Assembly: GCA_043228905.1 (NCBI GenBank)
Contig: JBHGNT010000009.1
Span: forward strand, 20,708,001-20,772,000
Origin: Azolla caroliniana
Taxonomy: Eukaryota; Polypodiophyta
Reading direction: 5' to 3'
Length of the DNA stretch: 64,000 nt
Under the pieces are notes generated by a model. That model was given only the letters and a program-made list of their open reading frames with translations. It made no database searches and was not told where the DNA came from. Both the position numbers and the translations under genes were made by a program. Shown here in pieces: positions 44,695-57,890 of this stretch. Numbering within the stretch: position 1 is the stretch's first letter; every line of letters begins with the position of its first letter.

Positions 44695-44880
44695 TTTGTA
44701 AGGTTGCCCAATGGAGACCAAGTGGTCATGGGTTCAACCCCTACATTCCAGTGGCATTTAGTGAATTAAGAGATATATATGAAGTATATAATAGAGAGAA
44801 GTGAGAAAATTGGGTTTCGAACCCACAATGCAATGCTTGTAGTGTTAACAACTTACTGCAAGGGTAAGCTAATTACGATA
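44695..44880 (+). mobile_element. Composite tRNA-like SINE, copy 2
   Basis: Matches 22500-22700 in order: GTAAGGTTGCCCAATGGAGA, GGTCATGGGTTCAACCC (B box), ATTAAGAGATATAT, then inverted GGGTTTCGAACCC and CTTACTGCAAGGGTAAGCTAATTA. The A box of the left half is replaced by a GA run. Confidence 0.7.
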
Positions 44881-47800
44881 AAAATAGAGAGAGAGTATCT
44901 ATATGTGGGGCAAAATAAAAGAGCAAGTGCCTAACAAATTCTCAAGATGAGGGTTAAAATCTGAGCTATAAGCCTATGTACAATTTATACAATCACATTT
45001 ATTTCCATTTGATTATATTTTATGTGGAATATTGAGTCACAAATCAATGCTTTAATATATGTAAAAACGCAAAGTTTATTATTCAATGGTACATTGTGGT
45101 TTATTGGTGGAGTTTACATCAACTATGTTGAAGTTCGTGAGGTTGAGACCTACTGAGACAAAAACAATCTTTATGAAAAATCTTCCCAATCTACCATCAC
45201 TACTAGTGGATAAGGCTACAAGGGGGTCTGTCCTAATAGTGATGGTGAAGCACATTCACGACATCGCTAGTAGAGAGCTTTGACCGCCACTCGTAGAGAT
45301 GCCCATTACAAGCCACAACTTAGCACATCTCAACTACAATGTACCACTAATTTTCCGGTTGTCATAACCTAGAAAAACCTAGTAGATATCATTCAACTTT
45401 GATGACTCCAATTCAACCACTCGTCGCCACCACCACACACTCTCTAACTCAAATCACACTGCCTATGAAATAAAATGTTAGGTTAGGAGGTACTGCATGC
45501 TAGGTAGCATGATATAAAGTTTCTCACCTTCGTGTCATGAGTATCTAGTTTCAATGACTAGCGCATGAAGGGGTATGTGCGTGTTAAGCGAGGCACAAGC
45601 TTACCTTGAGAAAACTTTGTGCCGAGGGCATGTTTCTATTCCATGTGGGGGTCTGCCCCTCTACTGAAATCGTTGATTGTGGACTTTGGACTAATGTATA
45701 CTCTCAGAGTGGCAAACCAGGTGAGAATGATCGTGAATCATCCTTGAGGTACTAGAGTCATTTACCCTAATTTGAAGAACTCTTACTTAACCTCTCGCAA
45801 AAACTACATTAATAGGAACTTAACTAAAACTTAATAAAAGCATTAAATTTATTAACTAGATTAAAACCTGTACAAGAATGCACCTAATAACAAATTAAAC
45901 TACCTCAACCATTAATCATCACCTAGCACATACAATAGGGAGAGTGGTTAACACTTGACATGGGAGTTCTTTCGTTAAATGCTAGTTAAGATGGCAGGGA
46001 GTAAGAGAGTTAGGAGAAAGCTTTAGCTCAAGTTACATAAGGGAGCTTCAAATTACACATATGATGTGACATTATTAACTATATATTAACATATGGTGGC
46101 TTCAAATTTCTCTCTTCTTAAGGTTGGACTTAGGCACAACCACTATAAAAAGAAATTTGGTTTGTCTTAATTGAGAAAAAAGGTATCAAGCATAGAAAGA
46201 CAAAGATTACAACCTCTTGGTGGCATGTGGTCAGTGGTTAATCGTAGATGGGAGTTCTTAAGAGTGGTAGATACCATTAGAAGGGGAAAACACAAGCTCT
46301 TTGTAATTGATGTTGGTATCATCTCGCTTTTTGGGATGGGGGACGACCACGCATTTCAAGGTCACTTTATATGGAAAACTTGGGTTTGGGTGCCATGTCC
46401 AGATCATAATGAAGAACAATGACTTTTCAGATAGTTCAAACAAAGTTTGGTATACCTAGATCTAACCAGCTATATGGACACAATTGCAAGAAATGTCAAC
46501 TTTGCAATACCTAATTCTAGATTTGACTTATGATACATCTCAATTAGATTGAAAATTTGCATGTCATAAAAGCCTCGCCGAAGAAAAAACAAATTAGTAC
46601 ATCATCAACTAAATAGTAATAATGCAAGAATGAAGAATGGATTAGTAAAGTGTGGGGAATGTCGGTGATAGATTGTGGTGCAGTTGAGGTGGTAATCTCA
46701 CCTTTCTTTCTTAGTTATGATATTTATTTGGAGGGTTATGGTGAGTAGGTTAGCTCTAGATGTTGCTTTGTGTCTACTTAAGTATGCATATATGTGGTGG
46801 GCTTCATTAATGAGAGTGTCAAAACCCCCTTTCCAATAGGTATCTCTCAAAAGAATGTAGGAATGCCTTCTTAAAATTTTCAGATTGTATTTGAGATACG
46901 CAAGTATTCAGGATTATGGCATATTTGGCCTAGTATAGGGTTCAGAGCTACATTTGCATTTTCCATTCATTGTTATCCCATTCAACGGTCTAGTTCCATT
47001 GTAAGATATCCAAACATGGGGATGTAGTTGGGTACCTTATGGGATTTGTGGTGGGTCCACATTATATTTCTATTCATGGTAACTCTATGTTTTGTAATTA
47101 GTACATTGTTATTTACGAAAAAAAATATGAAAAGACGAAAGCAATACAAGATGGTTGTTGAGAAAGAAGTACATGTAGATCGTATCATCAATTTGATGTT
47201 TTACCACAATAAAAAAGTCACATACCTTTCCATTCAAGATATCTTAGGAACCATAAATTTTCAACATTGCCCACTATGTAGTAGACATGTGCAATATAAT
47301 GTGTATTAATGATTCTTTTAGAGTTAGTAATGTTTTGGCAGTGCACATTCACTTCTCTTCTCAATGAATGCAATCTCCTTCCGTGCACAAAGTGTTCTAA
47401 AAATTGTAATGTTAATTGTCATTGGTCCAAGAGAGAAAATGGTTGGGTGAGAACTTTGAATGGTAGAGCACTTGAATTTCACCTTTCAATCTAAAATTTA
47501 GGAACACATTTTGTCATAATTATGCATTAGATGCATAAAGGTATAGCTATTTCCCGAAAATGTCCATTCTAAACTATAAGGTTGTCTATGCGCGTGCGAT
47601 TAAACACAAATGCATATACAAGTGTGCATTTACATAAGACTATATAGTATAAGTCGTCCTTTAAGTGAATTTATATTGAGGTGAAATCCATCCTTCCTTT
47701 GATCGATGATGCAAGAATATGATCTTCATATTGATCAATCTTATACAATCGAGGGCTTGTTAATATTAATCAATATGATTTGTGTTTGGCAATCAAATCA

Positions 47801-48473
47801 AACCCAATGATATACGATTGACACTACAATGGCATAATGTCAATTCAAGATAGCAAAATAGAATCCACATAAGGAGAAGGATATGTTGGCACTTTCTGTC
47901 ATGCATTGATTTGCATGTGGGGTCAAAGAAAAATAGAATCTATGGACTAAGATTTGACACGTTGGAAAGAAAACCAAGAAACCTTTCAAAACATAAGGGA
48001 CCAATGTATTGGTCTACAAATCTACACTAAAGTATGGGTGGAGTTTGTTAAACACTTATATCAAAAGACCTTATTATTTTGTCCATTTTTCGAGCCGAGA
48101 TCTGATTAGGACGGTTTCGTTCCCTCTACTTGGTGTAGAATTAGGGTTATAACCCGGAATTGGGTGTGGCAACTCTCACACCCGAGAAGCTCTCGGACTA
48201 AAAAAGGGAACCACTTACTTGTTCTAGTTATCTAGTGTGTGACGAGCTTGGCACCATATAGTGCCTCTTCTTAAAGCACGTGTTATTGGATTATATACTT
48301 AATATAGGCACACTAACTAATACATTTTCTAAGAAGGAAAAAAGAAGAAGAAATCTCCTTCTTTCTTTCTTTAACCATAGCAACAAAAACAAAGGGTGTG
48401 TTGCATGCTCTGTTTTACCATTGGCCAGAACAAGAAGAAGAAGAAGAAGGCATATTAAACATCATAAACAACA
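44881..48473. other. Gene-poor intergenic DNA upstream of cytochrome b5
   Basis: AT-rich with only short unconvincing frames. The last 200 bases contain GAA-rich sequence (48425-48450) and are the likely 5' UTR and promoter of the next gene. Confidence 0.35.
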
Positions 48474-50021
48474 ATGTCCAATGACTCCTTGATCACCTTC
48501 TCAGAGGTGTCTCAGCACAACTCTTCTGGAGATTGCTGGATTATTCTCCATAGCAAGGTATATCATCCTATATTAACACTCTTCTGCTCTTTCTTTCTTC
48601 TTTCATTATAACTACTTGCTGGGTTTAACTCTAAATCTATCGATACTAGATCTGAAGAGAGCCTTTTGCTCGTTATTGAAAGAGAACCCCAGTAGTATTT
48701 AGACATGTTCATCACCCGAATCAAATATCAGTTTGATAGAAGGAATGTTCACAATTTGATAGGCACATTGAGTCATTACCCAAATCAAATCACAATTTGA
48801 TAGAAATGTTCACCTCTCCCTTTCACAAAAACCATCTAATGCTCATTCGAATGATAGCTTATACTTGCCATACATGCCAATATCTCAACACTTGGAGTCT
48901 AGTCGAACTCTGGCGACTTAATATACTAAGGCAGAGTTAGGGAGCACGTTGAATAATTAATTATCCCAAAAAAATCTCGATTTATTAGTAGAAATGATCA
49001 CAATTTAGCAGGCATATTTGAATATTTGATTACCCAAATCAAATCTCAAGTCAGTAGTAGAAACCGATCACCATTTGGCAGAAATGCTTGAGTAATTGAT
49101 TAATGGAGAGCTTCTATGGAATAATTTTTCCCTCCATATAAAGCCATTAGTCTCAGGAAAAAACCTTCTAGTGTAAGTGTACATGATCATAGAAAACACC
49201 ATTGTTTTATATAATGAATCTAACCTTAGACAAAAGAGAAAACGGTTAATATGCTTCATTCACATCAATACATTTTACAATGAAACCATAACATTGGAAA
49301 ACCAATTTCTTTTTTAGGAGCAAAGTGCTGGTGAACATGTTGATTTGCACAATCTGAAATACTTGTTACCATGCATGATCTCGTATTAGAACACAAGTCC
49401 AAGCATTCGGTCCATGACTTTCAAGTTGAACCCACAACCTTAAAATGTCACAAGACATAATCTTCTTCATGACATGTCACATGATCACATTAATTGAGTT
49501 GATTTGAAATTATGAATCTTGCTTATTGATGAACGGCTTCAATTTTTCCATCACCTAGTGAAGTTTAAACATTTCCACTAGATAACATGAACTTCACATT
49601 AAACAATGTGATTGGATCATCAGGTTTACAATGTGAGTAAATTCTTGAACACGCATCCTGGAGGAGATGATGTGATTTTGACTGCTACAGGTATTATAAA
49701 TCATATTGCATACACTCCATTGTATTTCAGAATGCGATCTTAAATTCTTGTCCTTCATATGCTTCTGCAGGAAAAGATGCCACAAATGATTTTGAGGATG
49801 TCGGCCATTCCAAGGTGGCAAAAGATATGTTGAACGATTTGTACATTGGAGAGATTGATGTTTCTACTATCCCCAAGGATACAGAACATGTAGCTTCCAA
49901 GCAGCCAGCATATAATCAAAGCAAGAGTTCCCAATTCTTTTTCAAAATATTACAAGTTCTCATTCCTCTCACAATCTTGGGCCTTGCTCTAACAATGTCG
50001 TACTTTGTTAAAACATCATAG
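48474..50021 (+). CDS. Cytochrome b5, tail-anchored, 3 exons
   Basis: Exons 48474-48557, 49624-49690 and 49771-50021 give 133 residues, the normal size. The haem-binding core is FSEVSQHNSSGDCWIILHSKVYNVSKFL, then H39-P-G-G-D and, beyond DATNDFEDVG, H63; these histidines hold the haem iron. A hydrophobic helix (LIPLTILGLALTMSYFV) with a short tail marks a C-terminal anchor in the ER membrane. It donates electrons to desaturases and hydroxylases. Phases are 0 and 1, with GTATAT and GTATTA donors. Intron 1 is over 1 kb. ATG at 48474 gives the conserved start position. Confidence 0.95.
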
Positions 50022-51295
50022 TAACACCATTTTTAACCATATTATAGTGCATAAGTGGTGGAGGAATATGACCTCATGTACGGTGGATCTATTTCAATGT
50101 TGAGATGAAATTTACATTTGGATCTGGTTCGATACAAATCTGCAAGCAGATGATTTTCAAATTTCCGTTTTTGGTTCTTCAACAAGCAGAAAGGAAGCTT
50201 AGCTTAGGATGGAAGTCTTTAATTATTCTCTCTTAATAATCTGTACTGCTTACCAAAGGCCAGACTAATCTTAAAAAACACTTGGTTGACAACATGGTAC
50301 ACTGTTTTAAATATTTTGAGAACTGATAAATAACAAATGCAAGAAAGCTACTCTTAAGCATCTAGTCTATTAAATACAAGCAAGAAGAATGCATTGGAGT
50401 ATTCTGCACATTGGAGTCTATGCCATCCAAACTCCACAAGAATATATATATTTCATATATAGGTCTGTACTACACCTCATGAAGAATTAGAGTGGTGATT
50501 TCATAAACCATGATTTCATAAATGCAATGATTTCAAACTGTGCTTTAGCATGCAATTCCTTGTTTACGGTGATTTCCACAATCTTGGCTTATGGCTTGGC
50601 AAACAACTGTCACTCGTACTGCAAGAAAGAAAATAATCTTTAATATAGAAATAAATGAATTGTGATACTAGAGTTGTGGATGTTCATTTGACAACCGTGA
50701 AGAAATGAAGTTACTATCTTTTACAAAGCTCGAACAATACTTTCTATGAAGCTCGATGATAGTTAAAAGCATTTGTCATACTCTGCATTAAACCCCATAA
50801 AGAAAGCAAGGCTGAGCTTCAAAAAATCACAATCATCAGCAGCCATATTAACGTCCCCTGATTGATTTTGCCTTCAAGCTTTAACTATGGCATTGGCGTA
50901 ACCAACCCGAATTTCAAGTTATGATCTTACAGTACTTAATTCAAAATGTGTCAGATGTTTTTGAAGACAATTTGACAATAGTTAACTGCACAAGGTATTG
51001 TTATAGTTAGAGCACATTTCCACGAAATCATAATTACAAACATACAAAATGACTGAACATTACCTTTGCTTCATTGTTGAAGGGTTGTACCTGCAAATCA
51101 ACCAATATAAAGTTGAAAAGAAACTTCTCTGTGGATGCTTAACTCGTTTTCCTGATGAAAATAAAGCCTCCACTCCTTCCAGATATTGAAACAGGATTAA
51201 AATTCAATGACATTGTATACAGATGCTTGGGCAACGGATTCCACAAGCAAGAAGTTGGCCTCATTTTTCTTCATTATATTAAAAGGTGTATTCTT
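50022..51295. other. Convergent 3' region of cytochrome b5 and the coiled-coil gene
   Basis: It holds 3' UTR sequence of both genes. No further feature seen. Confidence 0.4.
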
Positions 51296-54200
51296 CTACC
51301 ACTGCTTTTCCATCGCTGCCTTTCCTTCGAAGTCTTGATAAACCAAATCTGCAGCTGCTCGGGCAGCAGCAGCTGAGCTATATTTCTTCCGAAATGAAGT
51401 CAAAAGGGCATTGTGAGATTCCTGTTAAGAAAATAGAGAAAATTCAATAGATGATGCTGAATCCATATGAAAACACTAGTACATAACTTATCAATACCTT
51501 CAAGAGTTGTACTTCCTTTGCAAGGGCGGCTGCAGCCTGTTTCTGTTTCAGACAAAAGTTAAGAAGTGTGGCAGAGGGACAAACTCCAGAAGGACCAAGT
51601 TTTTTCATGGTTTCCCCAAACGCCCCTAATTTTTTGTTATTTCCCCAAACCCTGAATCCTTCAAAGAGCAATTATATGCACTATTTGAGTAAACACTTAT
51701 ATCATCAAATCATCAAAAGAACCAAGCTTTTCTATATCCCCCCAAATGTCCCTAAATTTTTGTTATTTCTCCAAGCCCCTTGCTCAATCCTCAAACAAGA
51801 CAAAAGGGGGATGAATTGACCACCTAATTGCTAAAATAGCACATAACTGAGAAAAAGGGGGAGTTTTCCCTATACTAAATATATGAGACTGCAGTAATGA
51901 ATATAACATATTTCAGTGTGTGAAGAGTACCTGCATTACAATTTTTTCCTCTAGAAGCATGCTTCTCTGTCTTTCCTCAGCTAATGCTACCATTACAGCC
52001 TGGCGATGCTGTTCAACAGTTTGTACTGTCTTGTAAAGCTGGCTTATGCGTGCATCCAAGTCGAGCTGTAGCAAAACCAATCAATTAGTAGCAAAAAACT
52101 CTGAAATACGCCCCAAGTTTTTCCCCCAAATGCCAGTGCCTTGGTCAATCCCCTGAAGAGCAATTCAATTTTAGATGTGGTATTTGAGCATCGTGAAGTA
52201 AAGAAAAGATCTCAGGTTATTTCAAGTTTTTCCCTAATTAATATTATGACAACCATCTGTGGTGTATAAAGAATTACAATGAAAGGTATACCTCATCTTC
52301 TTTCCCCCACTTCTGCTGACTAGGTTCCTTATTTACAACCCGCATCTTGAAGGGTTTCACTTCCTTGCTGTCATCTCGCATCTGTGAACTTCCTCTGTTA
52401 GAGGCCCCAACAGAAAACGTCCTTGCAGGAAATCCATTTTCTGTTGGTAATGCACCATTGCCACTGTCAGAAGCACCTGCCAATGTGTGCTTTGTGCGTG
52501 ACATATTTATCTGTGATTTGAATCCTTGGTATTTGTTGACTCTTGATGACCTGCGAGGATGTTCATCAATCCCATACAAAGACTGTCTAATGGGCTTCTG
52601 TGGAGTTCTCTGTGACTTTGACAATTCATTATTCATAGCCATATTAATGTACTGAGTGGATCTTTGACTCCTATCAACAAATGGGGATTGTGATTTGTTC
52701 TTATCACCATCCAACACAAATCTGCGATGTTCTGGTGAAATAGATATTCTTCTTTCAAAACTGTTTTGCTCCCCTGGCAGAGAACTGAGGTTCCCATACC
52801 ATTGTGATCTAACTATCCTTCGTCTTACTGAAGGCTTTCGAGATCTTTCTCTGAAAATAATCAGCTGTATAATGGAGAATAAAGCCCCAGAAATCACCAT
52901 GCTCAGTGCAACCTCCCTTGAATACAAATATCCATTTAACTGAGGTAAGACTTCTACATTGACAGAATTAAATAATTTAGAATGAGTCAAAATACCAAAA
53001 TAAAGTTACAAGTGAATCTCCAAATAAGTGGCCAAAAACTTACGAGTGAATCTCCAGAATTGTTGTGGTTCTATATTCAAACATTTGCAAGCATTAAAGC
53101 TGCTGGAACATTTGACCTTAAAGAGGAAAATCAAGGTAAGTATTTATATATTGCAAAGTGGAGAAGAGGAGAGGGAGGGGGGTTTGGTTGAAAATTAGTA
53201 ACAAATGATGAAAGAATTCAGTAGAACACAACTTCTGCTTCACTTATAGAACAACAAAAAAACATGTTTATTAACCTTTGGTCTTTTAAACGTGTTTAAC
53301 AAAACTTTGAACCATTCAACATTCTTTAATGAATAGACTAAAATTTTTATCGTCCATGAGGATGCTAATTTTGACCTATGGAACCAATCAGCATATCATC
53401 TTGTATGTGACTCCTTCCTAAGAAGGAGGATTACTGCTCTGCAGTAAAAACTCTCTATGTGAAAATTATGTGTGTGTGTGCGCAACGCACAGAGTGACAG
53501 AGAGAGCCAATCAAGCCATGGTTGTGCCAACTGTTTGGAGAGTGTGAATTTGATACATCGTTGTGGCATGTAGTTTACAAAACGTGATTTATGGTGAAAC
53601 AGAGATGTTTGAAAGTCAGGATTTAAACCCACGACCTTGTGTTGATAACTTGATAGCTTACCACCAGGTTAAGTTGATTACAATACGAGAGATTCATCTA
53701 AAGAAATTAAACGCTTGTTTTAAAATGTCTACTTCAAACAACCACAACAACATATCAGAAATTTTCATTCTAAAACTACTCATACAAACTAAAAAAGTAT
53801 ATATTTCAGTATAGAATAATGTTTTTGACACTTATCAAGAAAATCTAATGCATTACAATAATATATTTAATTCAGATTTAGAAAAAAACTGGGGCTTCAA
53901 GAATTAGTGTGACTTTTTCAAATACTTGTAGAAACGTATCTATTTCTACATATACCATGCAAAAACTTGCATGTATAGTATCTAAAGTATATACAAAAAT
54001 GCAAATGTATATACATATGCAAGATACACATTTGAGTACATAGTGTCTAATGTATATACAAAAATACAAATGTATATATATGCCACATACACATTTGGAT
54101 ACATAGTGTCTAATGTAGATACATATACCATATACACATTTGAAGACATATCCATATCCATATCCAAGAACTTCCAGAGGGAAGATAGAACTGAACATAG

Positions 54201-54910
54201 GATATTAAGAAAATAAAACAAATGCGGCAGCATATTATTATCACCTGTTTTGCCATTTCTTCCTTCAAGGGCACATCTTCTTGTTTTTCTTCAGCTAGTG
54301 CTAAAATAGAAGCTCGATCATACTCAGTTGCTTGAATCTTTCGGTCAAGTTTATTTTTGTATTGTTTTAAATGCTATGGGAAACCCATAAGTAATAGATT
54401 AGCAACATGATAATGTCAATCTGGATCAAAGAATCTCAATTATTGGCTACATTTTAATATGTCCATGTAACAAAATTCAAATATTATACCTCATTTTTGT
54501 CCCTCCATTCACTTGGACTGCCTTCCTTATTATCATGCTCAATTTTCTTACAGTGATATTCCCTAGTATGTGTTCTTATCCCTGAAGAGAAGCTCCTTTC
54601 TTTCTCAACTGTGCTATCATTGAAGTCTGAACCCTCAGACAGTTTATGTGCCCTCTCTATATTCTGCTCAGACTCATACAAACTTCTGTTATGTGAAGTT
54701 TCAAGTTCCTTCAACTTGTTATGCCTAGATGATCTTACAAAGTGTCCCTTCCTCCAATGCAGATGCTGGTCAATCCCTTTCATTGAAGCTTTGCATGGCA
54801 CTGATAGCTCAGTATTCACCAATACACCAGAGATTTTGAGATTGGAAGGGAGCACACAACTCATGTCACTGGACATGAATTGCAATATTTCTTCTTGGTC
54901 AGAATGGGCT
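51296..54910 (-). CDS. Coiled-coil protein with one membrane segment, unknown function
   Basis: I do not recognise the family. Secure exons (minus): 52939-52292, 52065-51931, 51542-51498 and 51421-51296 (stop TAG). All have phase 0 ends and lengths divisible by three. The large exon starts with a hydrophobic segment (VALSMVISGALFSIIQLIIF) then RSRKPSVRRR, which suggests an anchor with a basic cytosolic side. The next exons form a coiled coil (VEQHRQAVMVALAEERQRSMLLEEKIVMQ, KQAAAALAKEVQLLK). Upstream on the same strand, about 54910-54490 and 54373-54245, is a diverged second version of the large-exon end and the coil exon, open and with good splice sites. The gene start upstream of 54910 was not found. 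Confidence 0.62.
53618..53690 (-). mobile_element. tRNA-like SINE right half
   Basis: The minus strand reads TTAACCTGGTGGTAAGC (A box) and GTGGGTTTAAATCC (B box). It corresponds only to the inverted right half of the composite SINE, so the halves also occur separately. It lies in an intron of the coiled-coil gene. Confidence 0.55.
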
Positions 54911-57209
54911 ACATTTCAAACTTAAATGTTCTCCCTTGGAAATCCCATCCTGTGCATGGCTGTCAACAAAATTTTCATTGTGAATGGGATTTCAGTTGCA
55001 TGCCTTTACCTTTAATGTTAGCCTATCAACTAGATTTGGCAAAACAATAACTCTGAACTGACAATGTATCAGCAGGTTAAGAGAGATCCAAATAGTATCC
55101 AAAGCTCAGCATCATAACATAAGTACATTAAACAAGACTCAAAAGCATTAGCCACTGATCTTTTGAGAATTCAGTACTTGCAGCAGGATCAATGTAACTA
55201 CAAAGATCCATAGCTAAACTGTCCTGCTCTGCTAAATTCTGAGTTTCTTCGCATATCAATGGAATAAACAGCGAGCCTCACTCCCTGGAAGCATTGAAAA
55301 AACAAGATAATTATAATTTTTCATGGACTATAATTCGTCACTTTTGGAAATATTGGTCATAATTCTTTCAAAGCACATTAACAATATGTCACCATTTGAA
55401 AGACATCCACAGTAAGAGATGCTTACTTTCTCCATTTATGACATTATGCCAAACTTCGAAGCACTAACAGCATGTCACAGTTTGAAAAGAATCAGTCAGA
55501 AATGCCTATTTTCTTACATTTACAGCGTACAGAAAATTTCATAAAGATTTTAAAAAACATTAACCTGCCGTACCACACATTCCATATCATAGCCTTCCAT
55601 ATCCCTGATGCTTTAACTTTCAAGCAGTATGGCAATAAAAGATGGCAATGAACCTAAGATATTTTAAATTCATTCTTTGACTTTCGATCACACAATCCCT
55701 TTGTGGCAGCACTTTAACTAGAATGAGATACTTCAAAGAGGATTTTATTTATCCTTATCTGGAAAACCAACTCCGTATATAGTGTTTTTCCTCAATGAAG
55801 CCACTGCTATACCAAAGGAAAAAGGATTAGCAGGTTGTTCATATTCAAGTATGTGATGGGTGCAAGACGATTATGGCAAACTTGGTCAATACGCCTGAGG
55901 GAAAAGCTAAAGACTGCAAGTTGTTGACAATTGGCATACATGTTCAGTGAATATAAGAGAGTCCACCATCTATAAGTGATTATCGTATAATCACACATCA
56001 TATTTTCATGAAAAAAGAGAAGATAAAAGTCTACGTGCAAGTGGCTTTTCAAGCTAATCATTGACTGCCCCTCTTTGTGGTGGTCACATGTTCAACCAAT
56101 ATTGTGGCAGCGATGCTCACAGCATTCTTACCTGTGTTTGCAATGAACAATGATGTTTATCAACTACTGTATCTATTTATGCAAGTACATCTGAATCCTT
56201 TCAAACGGGATTCATATGTAAATACCCTCATATCAACCGTAATTTGATCTTAAGTTCTTTTTGCTAAAATGATTGACAACAAATGAGCTTATTTGTTTCT
56301 CTACTTCATAACACAAAGTTGCAAACCAAAAGTCTTTCAGAATTGGATTCTCATTGCATCTTTAGCAAACAATTGATTTCAATTGCATCTATTGGGTGCT
56401 GTAGAATAATTTTTCCTTGAAAGAAAGATTGACACAATTCTCAAAGAAGATGAATAATGTAGGTAAAGGCAAAGAATTTGACAATTTGATACTATTTGCA
56501 TCTTTCAGAGGAAAATGGTTTGCCATCTCTATTGCTGTTGCCAAATAATCTTCCTTTGTAAGTTTTTCCCTCTTTGAGTGGATCTGATTGTCATACAGAA
56601 AAATGTAGGAATTAAGCATAGGTGGAGCCAAAACACGTTGAAAATTTGACCCCCTTTGCATTTTTCGGAGACAGCTTTACACTAGAGGATGATCTTTACA
56701 AAAACTGCCGCTTAAATGCAATTTCTACGTTCGTTAGACTGAAACTCGCAAAGCAGTGGATCAGTAAAAAATGAAAAACGAAGGTTCAGACCATAACCAT
56801 TTGAGGATTTATAAACTAATTTCATCTTTCAAATACAAACGAACTTACAATTGTAAGATATACAGTTTCTGCACAATCTGAAAGAAAGACTTAGATGAAG
56901 CAAAATTAGATGAAGCAAAAATAAGAAGCACAGGTTTTTTATCTCCCATTGCATCTTTCAAAGAAAAAATTGACGATTTCAAAAGCAAACAAAACAGCGC
57001 AAAACAAAGAACAACAGAAAATCAAATCGAAGAAGTTTTCTGAGATTATATATGAACAGCCAGATGCAGCAATACCTTTCTTTTCTGTTTCCATTTCGAT
57101 TTCTTTCTTTCTTTCTGCAGAAGGACGTGAAGAAGCTCCCCTTACTTCGGAAATTAGGGTTTTCGAATGGCTCCAATGTTAGGTCAAAGCAAGGGCTTAA
57201 GATAAATAT
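54911..57209. other. Upstream region of the coiled-coil gene
   Basis: It should contain the missing 5' exons. On the minus strand near 57145-57175 AACCCTAATTTCCGAA|GTAAGG looks like a plant leader and donor, so transcription may start near 57180. A frame near 55270-55190 (GVRLAVYSIDMRRNSEF) could be another exon. Neither is proven. Confidence 0.3.
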
Positions 57210-57890
57210 TATGGATGTTTGTGTGTGTGTGTGTGTGTGTGTGTAATACACTCTATGCATGAAATGTATGTATGTATGGTATGTGATGCACAATATGCAT
57301 GCATGCATGTACGAATGTATGTTATGTGATGCATTGCATGCATGCATGTATGTATGTATGTTATGTTATGCATTGTATGTGTGTATGTATATGTATATGT
57401 ATGTATGTCATGTGATGCATTGTATGTATGTATGTATGTATGTATGTATGTATGTATGTATGTATGTATGTATGTATGTATGTATGTTATGTGATACATT
57501 GTATGTATGTATGTATGTATGTATGTATGTATGTATGTATGTATGTTATGTGATACATTGTATGTATGTATGTATGTATGTATGTATGTATGTATGTATG
57601 CCATGTGATGCATTGTATCTATGTATGTTATGTTATGCATTGTATGTATGCATGTGTGTGTGTAATCATGTATGCAAAGGTATGTATGCAAGGATATGTA
57701 TGTGTGTGTTTATATGTATGTATACATGTATGCATGTTAAGCGATGCATTGCATGTTGTGTATGTATGTATGTAAGCATGTATGCAAAGGTATGTATGTA
57801 TGTATGCATGCATGTTATGTGATGCATTGCATGTTGCATGTTGCATGTATTGATGTATGCATGCATGTATGTATGTATGCACTGATGAGA
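57210..57890. repeat. Large ATGT/GCATGC microsatellite array
   Basis: Nearly 700 bp of ATGT units broken by recurring TTATGTGAT(G/A)CATTG blocks (about eight times) and by GCATGC runs. The recurring blocks show a higher-order repeat. It opens with a GT run at 57220-57244. Confidence 0.95.

Noticed and set aside
46171-47494. Short plus frames of 60-93 residues
   Set aside because: AT-rich, no conserved pattern, no splice-compatible partners.
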